Source: Gigaspora rosea (lineage: Eukaryota > Glomeromycota > Glomeromycetes > Diversisporales > Gigasporaceae). From it: a stretch of 64,000 nt of DNA. Where the stretch lies: the NCBI GenBank assembly GCA_003550325.1, contig QKWP01000071.1, positions 67,455 to 131,454 on the forward strand, in the 5' to 3' direction. The position numbers and the translations under genes are program-made. The notes under the pieces are model-generated. The model was given only the letters and a program-made list of their open reading frames with translations. It did not search any database and had not been told where the DNA came from. Below, piece by piece: positions 1-11,918 of the stretch; the first letter of the stretch is position 1; every line of letters begins with the position of its first letter.

Positions 1-1405
1 TAAAAACATTATTATTATATTTTAAAAATATATTAAAATAAGTTTTTTAAAAATATTTTTTAAACCAAAATTATTTTTAAAAAATGCTTATATCTCGTAA
101 TTTTGCTTATGAAACCATCCTTCGTATTTTAACAAAAAATCTTTTTTGCAAGATTTTGGGGTAAACACATTTGTCTAAATCATTATATTATTGATTTGTT
201 TTATTTATATTATATTTAATATTATAAAATATATTATAATATAATATATTTATATAATATAAATATTTATATTATACTATAAATATAAAATTTATTTAGT
301 TTAATAATGTTTTAAAAATATTTTTATTAATATTACTAAAACAGTTTTAATATATATTATTTATATTATTATTATTAACTTATAACTAGTAATTATTATG
401 TTTTTTAAAATATAATAAAAACATAATAGATATATAATTATAATATTTTTAATTTTTTTATAGTTTCAGTAAAGTTATTGAGAAGATTATTTTGATAGTT
501 AAATCATTAAATTTGATTCAGTAAATTAAAAGTTACACTAGTCGAAATTTTATAATTTGGCACTACAAGGTTCATATATACAAATCAGTATTAAAAAAGA
601 GAATCGATTAACATTTAGCTATAGCCGAATGTTTAAAAAGCAAATTTGATATAATATCCGTTTGTTTACTGATTTTTATAAATAAAAATCAGAAAAATCA
701 GCAAAAAAAGAAAAAATCGACAGCCAAATCTTATATTTTTATAATTATATAAATTGTATAATTTCAGCTATTTTAACAATTCGTATAAGCTTCGTCAAAT
801 AAAACATATAATTCATATATATCAAAGAAATTTTTAAATAAGATGGATATTGATATTGATTATGATTTTATCGATGTGAACTTGAATGATTGCAATCGAT
901 TGTAAACAATATAAGTAAATATAGATTAAAAAATCAGTAAAAATAGTTTAAAAATCGCATTATTAATTACTAAATTTAAATTAAATATATTAAATATTAA
1001 ATTTACGATTTAAAAGAATTACAGCTAAATATTCTTGAGAATTTTGTCTATCTGATATTTTATATTTGAATAGTATAAATCGACTAAAAATAGTATGTAC
1101 CAGAATAATGCATTCACGACGAATCAGATAAAATTGAGTATCTATAAGTTCGACATTACATGTTTTAGCATCATCATTGTTGCTAAAATGAAATCTAGAA
1201 GCTGCTGAACTTACGGCTTATACTATTTGATGTATGCCAATTTGTGTTCAATAAACCTATTTAGCAGATTTACTGAATGACTAATGAAAATATTGGACAT
1301 GTCCGAGATACAAATTAATACTTCTATCTTGATTCACAAACTAGGCCAAAACAAATGAACTTTTTACATGCTGAGAAGATATATCAGAACCAAATATTTT
1401 TGATT
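1..1405. other. AT-rich spacer, no gene seen
   Basis: Very AT-rich DNA with many TATA/TTAA runs and no reading frame worth reporting on either strand. It lies downstream (3') of the Tnp2 relic that reads leftwards from 6680 to 1406, so part of it may be the untranslated end of that transposon. I could not identify a terminal inverted repeat here. Confidence 0.6.
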
Positions 1406-2589
1406 CTATTCTGCATCTTCTATACTGGTCTGCCAGTTAAATACAATAATTGAGTCATCAAGACTGTCAGCAAAAGGTTTTCTAAAACTCAAATTTTCAT
1501 AAGCCATAGTATAATATTCTACTAGCAAGTCCAATAAATCAGCAGGAATTATTAATTTTTGCAGTTGAGGTGGTAATAACTCTCCAGGAAATCGTTCTGC
1601 ACCAGTAATAACCGATTCTTGAATATTATACATATTAAATAAAAACCTACGCATTTTATCAAAAAAAAACTGATTTGCATCTGAAAGTGACCCTACTTCT
1701 GATCGATTTGGCAACAATTTCAGTCCTTCTACTTCAGATGCAGCTGTTAAGCTAACAATGCAACTATTATTCATTAGTCTACGCATTAATTCAGGTTCTA
1801 TTTTTCGATAGCTATTCAGCAAAGACCCTAATATTCCATTCATCCTTTTGAAGAAAAAACACCAAAAAAAATATAGTGGACTATAATTCTGTGCATATTC
1901 ACATAAATGTAGCGAAAGATGTAGGTTAGGAGTAATTTTTTCAGGCCTATATTTTCTTTCTATAAGTTTTATCAAATTGATTAACCTTACGTAAGAGCCT
2001 TTCCTAATGTACTGCTAAATCTTTTTGAACAAACCATTCATCCATATTTTGTATACTGCCGAAATTAAAATGTTTGTTAACATAATTAGCACTTTTCTTG
2101 CAACGATGACATGATACTAATGCCGATATATGCCCATATAACTTTCGAGCAGCTAGAATATCACATGCAATTAGTATCAAAGTAGCACAAATTATTCTTC
2201 CTTCTGAAAACTCAGCTGTTGAATTTAGTGCTACACCACGCCAAAGTGACTCTAATTCATTAACAACTGGAGAAAGATAATGGTTTATTTTATGCAAACT
2301 CACTTCATCTGACCCAGGTAATATGCCTAGAACTAACATATTTTCATGCTTAAATCAAATATCACGTAGCAGATTCTAGGGTTCCTACAAACCCAGATCA
2401 AATCAAATTTTAGGTCAGATTTGGGTTTGATTTAATTTGAAATCAAACTCAAGCCCAAACTATGTTTAAAAAAATTATTTGAGTTTGATTTGAAGCAAAC
2501 TTTTTAGTTAAATTTGAGTTTGGTTTGAATTGGAGTTTGAAGTTTGCAAACTAGTTTGAGTTTGAATAATATAAATAAATTTTTATATT

Positions 2590-2985
2590 TAAAATTTTTT
2601 TCTTACTAAGTTAATGGTACTTATTGACCAATTGAAAGTTGTAGAGCTTGTTAAGATGTATCCAATAGTGGTTAAATTATCCAAATCATCCCAATGGATG
2701 GCGAGATATTGTCGAAAAACGATTGGCTGACTATATAAAACTCCGTGATGGAGAATACATATGAAAATCACTATAGGCGAAATGTGGCTGCTTCCATCTA
2801 AAAGTTTTTTCTTACTAAGTTAACGATATATGCCCACTAATAGAAAGTTGTAGAGCTCGTCAAGACGTATCTAACGGTGGTTAGATTATCCAAATCGGCC
2901 TAGTGGATGATGAGATATCATCGAAAAATGATTGACTGACTATATAAAATCTCTATGTAATGCCGAGCACATAAATAAAATTGGT
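2590..2985 (+). repeat. two tandem copies of a ~200 bp dispersed subterminal repeat
   Basis: Two direct copies of a unit running from TTTTTTCTTACTAAGTTAA through GAAAGTTGTAGAGCT and a TCGAAAAACGATTGGCTGAC-like segment to TATATAAAA. They lie in the left inverted arm of the 2377-5286 element. The reverse complement appears twice in the right arm (about 4700-5060), and a related palindromic pair forms 41012-41427. Confidence 0.8.
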
Positions 2986-3139
2986 TCTCATAACCCGGCC
3001 AGGTGAATTTTTTTAAAAAAGTCGAATGTTATTTTATATTAATATATATTGTATTTTGGTAATTTGCTATTTCTATCATAGATCACACTCTCGTTTAATT
3101 ATTGCAGATAGCATCTTATGTAACAACTTTGATCGCTTT

Positions 3140-3480
3140 TAATCTTTTTTTTTGCTATAGGTCTAGTTGACTTGCCACTGGAAATAATTGCTTGGCGGGA
3201 TCTGGAATTGTCCTGTGATAAGTGTTAGTTTCTTTAGTTTGTTTTTCTTTTCCTTATAGTGATTAAATTTTTTTCTTTTCATTTCATAGGTTTAAAGTTT
3301 TTTGGATTAGAATCTAAAATAAAATTTGATAACTAGAATTGTAGTAAAATAGCTCTTTTTCTCGTTTTCCTTTTTTGCAGGCTCAAGTTTCGTCGAAACG
3401 TGAAGCTGGCACTGGGAAATTGGAATTGGCTAGTATGGGAGTTGACATATGAAATTGATGCTGATGAATAAACCTTGGAT
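3140..3480 (+). other. possible captured spliced host-gene fragment
   Basis: Inside the hAT-like element, an open stretch (about 3163-3225, reading LVDLPLEIIAWRDLELSCDK) is followed by T-rich, intron-like DNA. A strong pyrimidine-rich TTTTTTGCAG acceptor (about 3370-3380) then leads into AQVSSKREAGTGKLELASMG. Non-autonomous elements can carry host exons with introns. The protein is not recognised and the reading is speculative. Confidence 0.25.
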
Positions 3481-3974
3481 CAGAGGAATAAGAAATGGTT
3501 TCATTACAAAAACTAATTTTTGTTTTTTCATTTTAATGGCACGGTATTAATATTTTCTTTTGTTTGTAAATTTAGGTTAGGTTTCACAAAATGAATTGAA
3601 TGTGGGAAATAAATATTTGAAACCGGCGAATAGATATAGTATTGTAGTAATGAATTTGTAAAATATACTGTATGGTGTAAACCATGGTACCTCAAGTATA
3701 TAATAGAATTTAAAGTGCTGGGGTAAAAAATTTTTCATGTATTATTATACGGGTATCACAATTCGTAATCTGTTTAATAATAAAAATGCATTGTGCCATA
3801 TAAAAACATTAATTGGAAGGAAATTACTATTCGAACACTACGTGTAAATGCTGTTTTTATTCAGAAAAATTATTATCGCGCAATGAAAACCTTAAAAGTT
3901 GTCGCATGATGAATATCTTATTGTATAATAAGGCATTTCATAAATAAAACCTCTCAAACTCTAAGTTCCACCAC

Positions 3975-4092
3975 TAAATTTTAATTCTCTAATTTAACCC
4001 TAACCTCTAATCTAACCCTAACCACTAATCTAACCCTAACCACTCATTTAACCCTAACCTCTAATCATCTAACCCTAACCTCTAAACATCTA
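3975..4092 (+). repeat. telomere-like CTAACCCTAACC degenerate tandem array
   Basis: About six units of an ~18-19 bp repeat built on CTAACCCTAACC plus TCTAAT, the complement of TTAGGG-type telomere DNA. It is imperfect, internal to the hAT-like element and not at a chromosome end. It could be a captured telomeric stretch or an independent satellite. Confidence 0.7.
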
Positions 4093-4699
4093 AACAATAT
4101 GAAAACAAAATGTTAAGTTAAAATAAAAACACCCATATCAATGCACAATACAAAGTACTATACTGCCAGAAACAATTTACCTAATTTTAAAGACGAAATG
4201 TCAGAAAACATAGCTAATGAGAGGTTTTAAAAAAACAATACTTCCTACCTTTTTCAGATGTCGTGTTAATTACTGCATGAATAATCAATCTTCTTGAGCC
4301 AATTTTAAATCTGAACATTTAGAGCCCAAGAGACATATTACTGTAAATGGCCATATAAAAGATCTTTCCGAATAGTAAACCACTGGGTAGATCTCAGAAT
4401 CTTGTAATTCTTTTCAAACACTAGATTGTTCGTTATAACTGTAAAGTGTGTATGCATTTTTAATTTACATACTACATTATAAACTTTTAGCTATATACTA
4501 GATTCCGGGTTTACTATAAGTTTTAATAGTAAAAGACAAATCTTTTATATAAGATTTCTGTAAAAATAGTAGATAGGAAATTTTCGGTTAAAAAATTTAT
4601 ATACTATTTTTTTAGGTTATAACAATAACATCCAGGTGCCATGTTCCCTTTGGTCTTAAGATGTTATGAGACCAATTAATTTTATTTGCATGGCCTAAA

Positions 4700-5062
4700 C
4701 AATGTTTATATAGAGATTTTATATAGTCAGCCAATTGTTTTTCGACAATATCTATCCATCCACTAGGCCGATCTGGATGATCTAACTACCATTAGATGCA
4801 CCTCGACGAGCTCTACAAGATTCAATTAGTGGGATATATCATTAACTTAGTAAGAAAAAAAGCACGCCACATTTTGCCTATAGTGATTTTCATATATAAT
4901 CTCCATTACAGATTTTTATATAGTCGGCCAATCGTTTTTTGACGATATCTCGCTATTCACTGGGCCGATTTGGATGATCTAACCACCATTGGATGCGTCT
5001 TGACAAGCTCTACAACTTTCAATTAGTTAATAAGTACCATTAACTTAGTAAGAAAAAAAATT
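4700..5062 (-). repeat. inverted pair of the subterminal repeat
   Basis: Two copies of the same unit as 2590-2985 in the opposite orientation (GAGATTTTATATAGTC..., GCTCTACAACTTTCAATTAG, TTAACTTAGTAAGAAAAAA). They form the right inverted arm of the hAT-like element. Confidence 0.8.
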
Positions 5063-6216
5063 AAAATATAAAAATATATTTATGTTATTCAAACTCAAAC
5101 TAGTTTGCAAACTTCAAATCAAACTCATATCAAACTTAGTATAGTATTTGGGTTTGGTTTGATTTTATTATTTTTTATTTGAATTTGGGTTTGATCTCAA
5201 ACTTTATAAAATTTATATTTTGAGTTTGGTTTAATTTGGGGTTTGATCAAACTCAAATCAAACTCAGATCAAACTTCGGAACCCTAACAGATTCGCAATG
5301 GATACATATAATACACTAGTACTATGCGATACAACATTGAATGGTTAAAACCAATCAAGATTACTATCAATCCCAAATGTGAATCTGCCTTTTCATTACA
5401 GAAAAATAGCGCCGAATCTTCACCGAATGGTTTATCTTTAAAGGTTTTCCAAATTATACTATCATAAATATTGTATAAAATATCATCGAAGCTTGAATGA
5501 TTTACCCAATGCCGAAGTCTATTCTCAAAACCTGGACACTGGGACATGTTATCCAATTGGTATCTAATTGGGCTATAAAGAAAAATCTACTCTGGCCGAT
5601 TTACAATCTTTCCATCTAACAACTTAGATTGCATTGATAAATTGGTGCTACAAATCTTGTTTTTTCTAATTTTTGAATTAGAAAATTCTATATGAGAACA
5701 ACTCATAATCAATACCTAGTTATTATGCTTAAACTTTATTACTTCTTCTTCCTTGTATAGTATAGTTTATGACATTTAGAACATGTCACAAAACTAATAA
5801 ATTTGTCAGACAATTCAAGTGCTTTGTTCACTTTATACTTGGATGTAGGAAAGTTGTTAAATTCGATACCACCAACTACAATTAGTACTAATTTCATAAA
5901 CTTTAGAAGTGCTTTAATTGCACCTTCTGATATATTATACTGTATTTTGAAGTTCATGATCCATAAAAGAATCTATGTAAATTGATTGTTATTAAGTATA
6001 TTTTTAGGTTCTTGTGGTATTTCAAATCGGGAGCAGAATAGTCTTCGAAAACATTATCGCTATCATCAGAACTTTCATCAGATTCAGTGCTAGTTTTAGA
6101 AAAGTTGTCATCTTCAGTATAAATATCAAGTGTTTTATCAAACTCATCTTCAACTGCAGAATTTGACCAAACTCTTCAACTGCTGAATGTTCGTAATCAA
6201 TATTAAAAGTCATAAC

Positions 6217-6401
6217 TAGTGATGTGTCGCGTACAGTACTAGATATACTGTACAGTACGTATTGTACATACTGTATGCTAAACTTTTTGCTAATTACTTG
6301 TTCTAGCCAATCAGATGCCAGAAAAGAACTATACGTACAATACGTACAGTATGTACTGTACACTAAAATTTTTCAGGTATTATATAAATGGCATATCACT
6401 A
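6217..6401. mobile_element. 185 bp hAT MITE inside the Tnp2 N-terminus
   Basis: Begins TAGTGATGTG and ends CATATCACTA, with a perfect 8 bp target duplication GTCATAAC at 6209-6216 and 6402-6409. The interior is rich in GTAC-centred palindromes (GTACAGTATGTACTGTAC) and can fold into a hairpin. It carries no coding capacity. Confidence 0.85.
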
Positions 6402-6839
6402 GTCATAACCCTATTTAATGCTGGATTTCTGACTCTGGGCTTAAAAATATATTCGTTCACATCAGACACTGGAGTGCCAGTGACTTCTTCAATTTCTTCA
6501 ATTTCTTCCATTAAATCTTGTAAAGAACTTGGACCCCCATTTCTTCTTGTTCTTGTGACAATAATGCTGAACTTTGTTTTTTTGATGGTTGTTGTATCCT
6601 ACTTTCATAAGCAACCTTCATTCTATAAATGACAAGCGATCCATTGTACTTATTGCAATTAAATATAACCTTTTTCTTTGTTTTGTATTTTTTTTGGAGT
6701 TGTTTTAATACACCTTTTTCATTTATTAAAGACAAAAGCGATTGTTTTCTTAATAACATATTAATAATTAATAAAGATAGAATTTGCAAAAGATAATAGC
6801 TTTTTGCTAAACAAAAATTGATGATTTTATACAATTCAA

Positions 6840-7912
6840 TATTGATTATTTTTATTCAGTATTATAAAATAACAATATAAAGAGCAATTATGTCAAAAAT
6901 CAACCTTCAAAAATACGAACAATGCATGATTTATTATTGTGATTTGCAAATTGATAGATTACTAACAATTGCTTGAATAATTACCTAATTGTTGACCGTT
7001 TACTTAGCAATATTTTTTAGTAAACATAAATATAGTCAATGAAAATAACATATTTATATTGAATTTTTAGCAAAAAAATATACTTTACAATCTTTTACTA
7101 TTATGCAATCAGATAACAATCAAGTATGCGATCTAAACATTTGATCAAAAGCACATCAAAACAGATAACAATCGAGTATGCAAATCTAAAAATTTGAACA
7201 AAAGTATATCATTTTGCAAAGTGTAATAATTAGTCCCTACTGACAAAATATATTAACAATATATTAAAATAATTTAGTTCTTATTTGCAAACAATACATA
7301 ATTAAAATACTTGTTTTAGCAAATAAAAAACTTTATTGTTTTTAGCATATTAAAAATTTCTGATTGTGTAATAAAAAATTCGACAACATTAAAACTATTA
7401 CAGTATTATGCAGGATTAAATTAAATTGTATAAGATTCGATCAATTGCATAAGATGAACTTAATTAATCATAGACGAGATCAATTACTGCAGAATATATA
7501 AAATCAGGTTTTTCTTGATGCCACCTTAGAATTTTGAATGTCTATCCCGTGATCATGAATTGATCACAAATATGATGACAGTATAATACCTCTGCCATAA
7601 GTTTTAATTATGTCAAAGATTTAAACAAAATTGCAAACAATATAGTTGCATATAAAATCGGAGATCGAATGAAATCTATAAAAGTTAAGACTTTTCTCTA
7701 CGATTTTTTTTTCTGTAACTTCTATTTTTTTTTGTCACTAAACCAAACTTTTTTTTTTCGTTACTAAACCAAACTCTTTTTTTTCTTTTGAATACTTATA
7801 ATCTATCTTTTTTCTTCTCAAATATTTCTTTCAGTATATTTTTTTTCTTTACACTTCTCAAATATTTCTTCAATATTTTTTTTTTTACAATATCAAAATA
7901 ATCAAAAATACA
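6840..7912. other. AT-rich spacer with a two-copy tandem repeat
   Basis: No gene is seen. At about 7104-7213 a unit of roughly 55 bp occurs twice (CAGATAACAATC[A/G]AGTATGC..., ending AAAAG[C/T]A[C/T]ATCA). From 7690 to 7890 there are several T-homopolymers of 8-10 bases beside repeated ACTAAACCAAACT, which look like the promoter or leader of the pseudogene starting at 7913. Confidence 0.55.
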
Positions 7913-8479
7913 ATGAAAACCTTTAAAATGCGACACATCCAAAGTCAACAACAAGAACCTCTCGTTGTAATTGAACCTTTAACTGAAAATTCTTTACCTT
8001 AACCTGAAACTTTACCTTTATCCAAAACTTTATCTTCAACTGAACTTCGTCAAACTGGTACTTCTACGACTCCCAATTCCCCCTTTTGATCTGCACTATA
8101 TTCTCCTGTTCAATCCTTACTACATACACCCATTTGATCTTTACCACATTCTCCCGTTCGATCTTTACTACTTGCTAAACCTTCAACACCTGCTGTTAAT
8201 TTGACTACTTCTCCTACAAAATCAACTTTCAATCATCCAACTTTACCTGTTATTATCTCATCACCCAAATTAACTTCTGCTTTAATCAACTTAAAGCAAA
8301 GATATCTGTCGCTTCAATTACCCGAAAGCATGTACAAAAAAAATAACAAAATATTCAATGACAAAAGTTATTTGAAGAGTCAGAAGCAGGTTTATAATCA
8401 ATTCAGTTATAAAAAATTTCAGCTGCTGTTTCCCAGCATATATGTTGGGAAACACAGCCAAATGATAAAAATTATATAA
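7913..8479 (+). pseudogene. unknown Ser/Thr/Pro-rich protein, broken by CpG decay
   Basis: From ATG at 7913 a frame of about 188 codons runs to a stop near 8479. It starts MKTFKMRHIQSQQQEPLVVI and continues as a low-complexity region rich in Ser, Thr, Pro and Leu with repeats of the type SPVRSLLxTP. Three stops interrupt it (after NSLP, NSPF and HTPI). Two are TGA where the neighbouring repeat unit has CGA (Arg), the signature of cytosine deamination at CpG. No domain is recognised. The hAT-like element at 8501 lies just downstream. It could be the N-terminus of a retroelement or host protein; function unknown. Confidence 0.45.
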
Positions 8480-8500
8480 TACTGTACCAGGATCTATCAT

Positions 8501-10015
8501 TAGGGTCCGAAATGGGCAGGGCCGGGCCGGGTTTTCATAAGCCCGACAAAATTATTTTTAAGCCTGACCCGGCCCAAAGCCCACTTAGATATCCAGTGCA
8601 TGGGCCGGGCCGGGCTATAGCGGGCTTTGTGTGAGCCTGACCTGGCCCGTAGCCCGCATATACCAAAACCTAAAGTTCGTATAAAAAATGATAATTATTA
8701 TTTTTGCTGTAAATATTTATTGATTATCGATCAATCTTTTTTTTTAGAACGTTTTTTTGGGTATTTTTGCAAGATATCAATAACGATGTGAATGTCGAAA
8801 GCGCAGTGGTTGCTCCACGAACATCTCTTCCAGCAAGTAAAGGAACCCTGCAATATCTACAAGGTAAATTTGCTCCGAAAGGAGGTCCAAGTGTCCCACA
8901 TAATCATTTGGAACTATTTAATCCAGCTTGGGTACAAAAAGGTCGAGCAATACTTATGGTGAATCACATTATAAAATGCGTAGAATGGGCAAAGAATACC
9001 TTAACCATGGCTGGAACCGGACGAAATGGGCCTTTCAGCTGTTCTGAAACACTGTGAAGTATTGGTATAAGGACGAATGTCCTGTACGCAAAATTCCAAA
9101 AGACAAAACAAAAATCAAGGCATGGGTGGATTTTATTATAAGGTAAAACAAGTCTTTTTTGTTTTCGGGAATAATGAATAGTCTGTTTTATGTCAATATT
9201 TTAGAAAACCAATTCCCTGAGGTTAGAAGAATGCTTGGAAGCCATTGGGAATTCCAGCAAGATAACGATCCCAAGTACACAAGCCATGTTGCAAGGGCGT
9301 TTCTGAACAAAAAGCTCCAAAAGTTTATAGATTAACATTCTTATAACCCCAATCTTAATCCTATAGAAAATTTATGGAATATTGTTAAGAGTAATGTCGA
9401 AAAACAGTGGCGAAAAAATTTAGATGAATTAGAGCGATTTATGGAGGAGTGGGAAAAAAATCTGGCAAGGCGTTTTAGAGAACCTAGTGGGGTCTATGAG
9501 AAAACGTTGTGAGCATGTAATTGAATAAACAGGGATTGAATCTCTTAATAAATTTTTAATAAATTTTGGTGTTTTTGGCTTTCGAATTAAGCTATAGATC
9601 ATGGGATTTAATACAGCCATTGATAAGTTATTAATATATGAATATACAAAGGCTTTTTTAACACACTGTAGGTCCCACAACACTTTTTTTTAAGCTAATT
9701 GGATAAAAATTTTCTTCTTCAGATGAGTTATTTCAATTATTTCAACTTTTTGTCGTAACCGTAACCGTAACTTGCTATGTGCCGTACGTTTCACTGAAAT
9801 AGTTCCACCTGCACCTCTAGTCGCTCTAATAGTTAACAGGCTTTTTTGGAATTTGCGGGCTTTTTTATAAAGCCCGACTTGGTTTAGTATTTTAGCAGAC
9901 TTAGCCCGGGCCCAGCCTGATATAATTATGGGCCTAAAAATACAGGCCCGACCCAGAATTTTAGCAGTTCGGGCCGGGCTTGGGCCCGGGTAGCCCGGCC
10001 CGATTCCGGACCCTA
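8501..10015. mobile_element. hAT-like element with GC-rich GGGCCGGGCC ends
   Basis: A 1.5 kb element that begins TAGGGTCCGA and ends CCGGACCCTA, flanked by perfect 8 bp target copies TCTATCAT (8493-8500 and 10016-10023). The first and last ~180 bp are strongly inverted and carry repeated GGGCCGGGCC/GCCCG motifs, a stark GC island in this AT-rich DNA. The interior holds a Tc1/mariner transposase relic, so a second element landed inside or was captured. TIR and 8 bp duplication place the shell in hAT. Confidence 0.88.
8767..9540 (+). pseudogene. Tc1/mariner transposase relic
   Basis: Reading across frames gives, in order, KCVEWAKxYL, a block ending NTVKYWYKDECPVR, KIPKDKTKIKAWVDF, ENQFPEVRRMLGSHWEFQQD followed by NDPKYTSHVARAFLNKK, then HSYNPNLNPIENLWNIVKSN and NLDELERFMEEWEK. 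These match the catalytic half of Tc1-like transposases: QQDNDPKY carries the second Asp and PIENLW the third acidic residue. The first Asp block (usually FSDE) is eroded. Frameshifts, a premature stop replacing the Trp before HSYN, and loss of the N-terminal DNA-binding half make it dead. A possible right end (CACTG then TA, about 9663-9670) fits a Tc1 terminus; no matching left end was found. Confidence 0.8.
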
Positions 10016-10023
10016 TCTATCAT

Positions 10024-10840
10024 ATCTGAGTATTATATATACATATATATGAAAATAAAAAAACCTATATCTCATAGAACATTCTAGAAAGAAACTTTAT
10101 TTCAAATTTTATTTCAAAACATTTCATGTGTTATTTATTGCTTATCTATAACAAGTACTAAAACAAAAAGAGTTTGTAGAAGTTATACTATATGGAATAA
10201 TAGGTTTTTACTTCTACTTTTATATTTATAGGACTTGACAAAGCTCCAGAGGTTTTCTACTACTTCTTTGCTCAATAGTACTACAGCTTGCCAAAATGTC
10301 TTATTTAAATGTTTTTAATTTTTTTTAACTCTATTTTATATACAGAATATTCAGTGAATGGACTTTGTACCTAATAGCAGATTGGTAAAGTTTTGTTATA
10401 TTTGGATATACTAACTATACAGGTTTTATAGGTCAGTCTTTTTAGAAGTTTTGGTACAAGAGATCATTGGAAAGAGTTGTTCTCAAAAGTTATTCAATCT
10501 TAATTCTAAACTTAATCCTAATAACAATGACTAGAATTGCATTGCAAAAATAAAAGATAGTTATTTTTACAAAATAAACTTGTTTGTGTATTGATCATTT
10601 GTTAAAAAATGGCTTACTAATGAAATATGATGTTTTTGAAGCAATTATAAATTGATTAAAGCAGGACAAAACTACTTACTAAGCAAAAGATGAAATTTAA
10701 GCTTAAAAAAAAATAATAAAAATTTGATGAAACAACAAAGCCATGATAAAAATACAATATTCAAAAATATAAATTTAAATAATTTGATAAGCAATAGCAT
10801 AAGTATTGTATCATTTTTAAAATTAATAATTATTAATGTC
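10024..10840. other. AT-rich spacer, nothing recognised
   Basis: No reading frame, RNA gene or clear repeat is supported between the hAT-like element and the next TIR element. Confidence 0.5.
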
Positions 10841-11868
10841 TTATTAATGGATAGGATTTACCTGTACTAGATCTAGTACATTGTACTAGATTTAGTACAT
10901 AATTAAACTTAATTATCTATTAATTTTTGAAATTAACTACTTAATTAAATATTTTTTAATAATATTTTAACTTATGGGCTACTTGTTTTAAAAAACTCAT
11001 AGCTTTACATAGCTTTTTAAATTTTGTACATTTTTTTAAAATTCGCATTTGCTAGTATAATCAAGTTTTTAGCATATTTACTAGTAATTTTACAAAATAT
11101 TTTTGATTATAAAAGATTTTTTTACTAAATAAATTTATTTAAACTATTAATAAAATTATAAATATAAGCTTGTTAGTTATAATTATAAAATTTTATTTAA
11201 GATTAGATTAATATATAAGAAGTAATCTAAATTTGAAATTTTTGCTAGTAAATACTATATCACTAATATATCCAATTTATATATAAAAATTAGATGTAAT
11301 TTTTTTAAACTTTAAAGTAATATAACTTGAGATATACTAATTTAGGATTTAAAAAAATTTTGTAATTGAAATTAGATAATAAATATTTATAATTTTGATT
11401 AAGAATTTAGAAAATTTAATTAGCAAAAAATTTTTTAAACTCTAGCTAAACTTATATGGCTTACTATATAAAGTAATAATTTGTAAAAATTTTTAAAAAA
11501 AGCTTATAATATAAGTAATAATTTTTATAATATAACTAATAATAATATTTTTTATAACAAGCCTATACAATTTTTTATTTATTAAAACTTTTAATTTGCC
11601 AAATATATTAATAAATTATAATTATAACTGACTTTACAAATGTACGAAATCTAGTACATTAGAAATCACAAAAAATACAATATATAAAAAAACTTTTTTA
11701 TAAAAATTTTATTATTAATTTAAAAAAAAATATTGCTAAACTAAGTTTGAATACTTATTAGATTTTTGTATATAAAAAAAATTAAGCTATTAATTTTTTT
11801 AAATTTTTAATGCATTTTTTAAAATGTACTATATTTAGTACAAAAGAGTAAATCCAATCCATTAATAA
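10841..11868. mobile_element. ~1 kb non-autonomous TIR element with TAGTAC motifs
   Basis: Left end TTATTAATGGATAGGATTTA and right end AATCCAATCCATTAATAA are inverted over about 20 bp. Both continue inward to GTACTA-R-AT-TAGTAC palindromes (10870-10905 and 11824-11842; another at 11640-11655). The interior is non-coding and extremely AT-rich. No target duplication could be fixed, so the superfamily is open. Confidence 0.6.
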
Positions 11869-11918
11869 ATTGAAATTAATAATTTTTTCAATTCCACATA
11901 TTGATTGTTAAAAATAAT

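Larger units (their letters stand above)
2377..5286. mobile_element. hAT-like non-autonomous element inside Tnp2
   Basis: A 2.9 kb insertion that begins TAGGGTTCC and ends GGAACCCTA, with inverted ends extending about 600 bp inward. It is flanked by near-identical 8 bp target copies (gcagattc at 2369-2376, acagattc at 5287-5294). An 8 bp duplication with T/CA-G-type ends is the signature of hAT transposons. No transposase is visible inside, so it would need a helper. Deleting it with one target copy restores continuous Tnp2 reading (VSIANL joined to LRDI), which proves the insertion and its boundaries. Confidence 0.85.
1406..6680 (-). pseudogene. CACTA/EnSpm-type Tnp2 transposase, broken and split
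   Basis: A decayed DDE transposase of the CACTA (EnSpm) superfamily, which would cut and paste its own transposon in the nucleus. Pieces in order on the minus strand: an N-terminal Cys-x2-(Cys lost) and acidic leader (about 6680-6000); CSHIEF...KIVNRPE then GFENRLRHW (5957-5290); NLLRDI-stop-FKHEN then the hallmark ILPGSDEVSLHKINHYL and ALVSCHRCKKSANY (2376-2004); and a DUF4218-type C-terminus NLHLSLHLCEYAQNYSPLYFFWCF (1975-1406, quoted in part). At least two in-frame stops, several frameshifts and an apparent internal deletion between 2004 and 1975 make it inactive. A hAT-like element (2377-5286) and a MITE (6217-6401) interrupt it. Removing the larger one rejoins the frame exactly. Family identification is from remembered motifs; I am confident of the superfamily but not of the host clade. 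Confidence 0.88.

Noticed and set aside
3975..4092. True chromosome end
   Set aside because: The telomere-like array is degenerate and flanked on both sides by transposon sequence.
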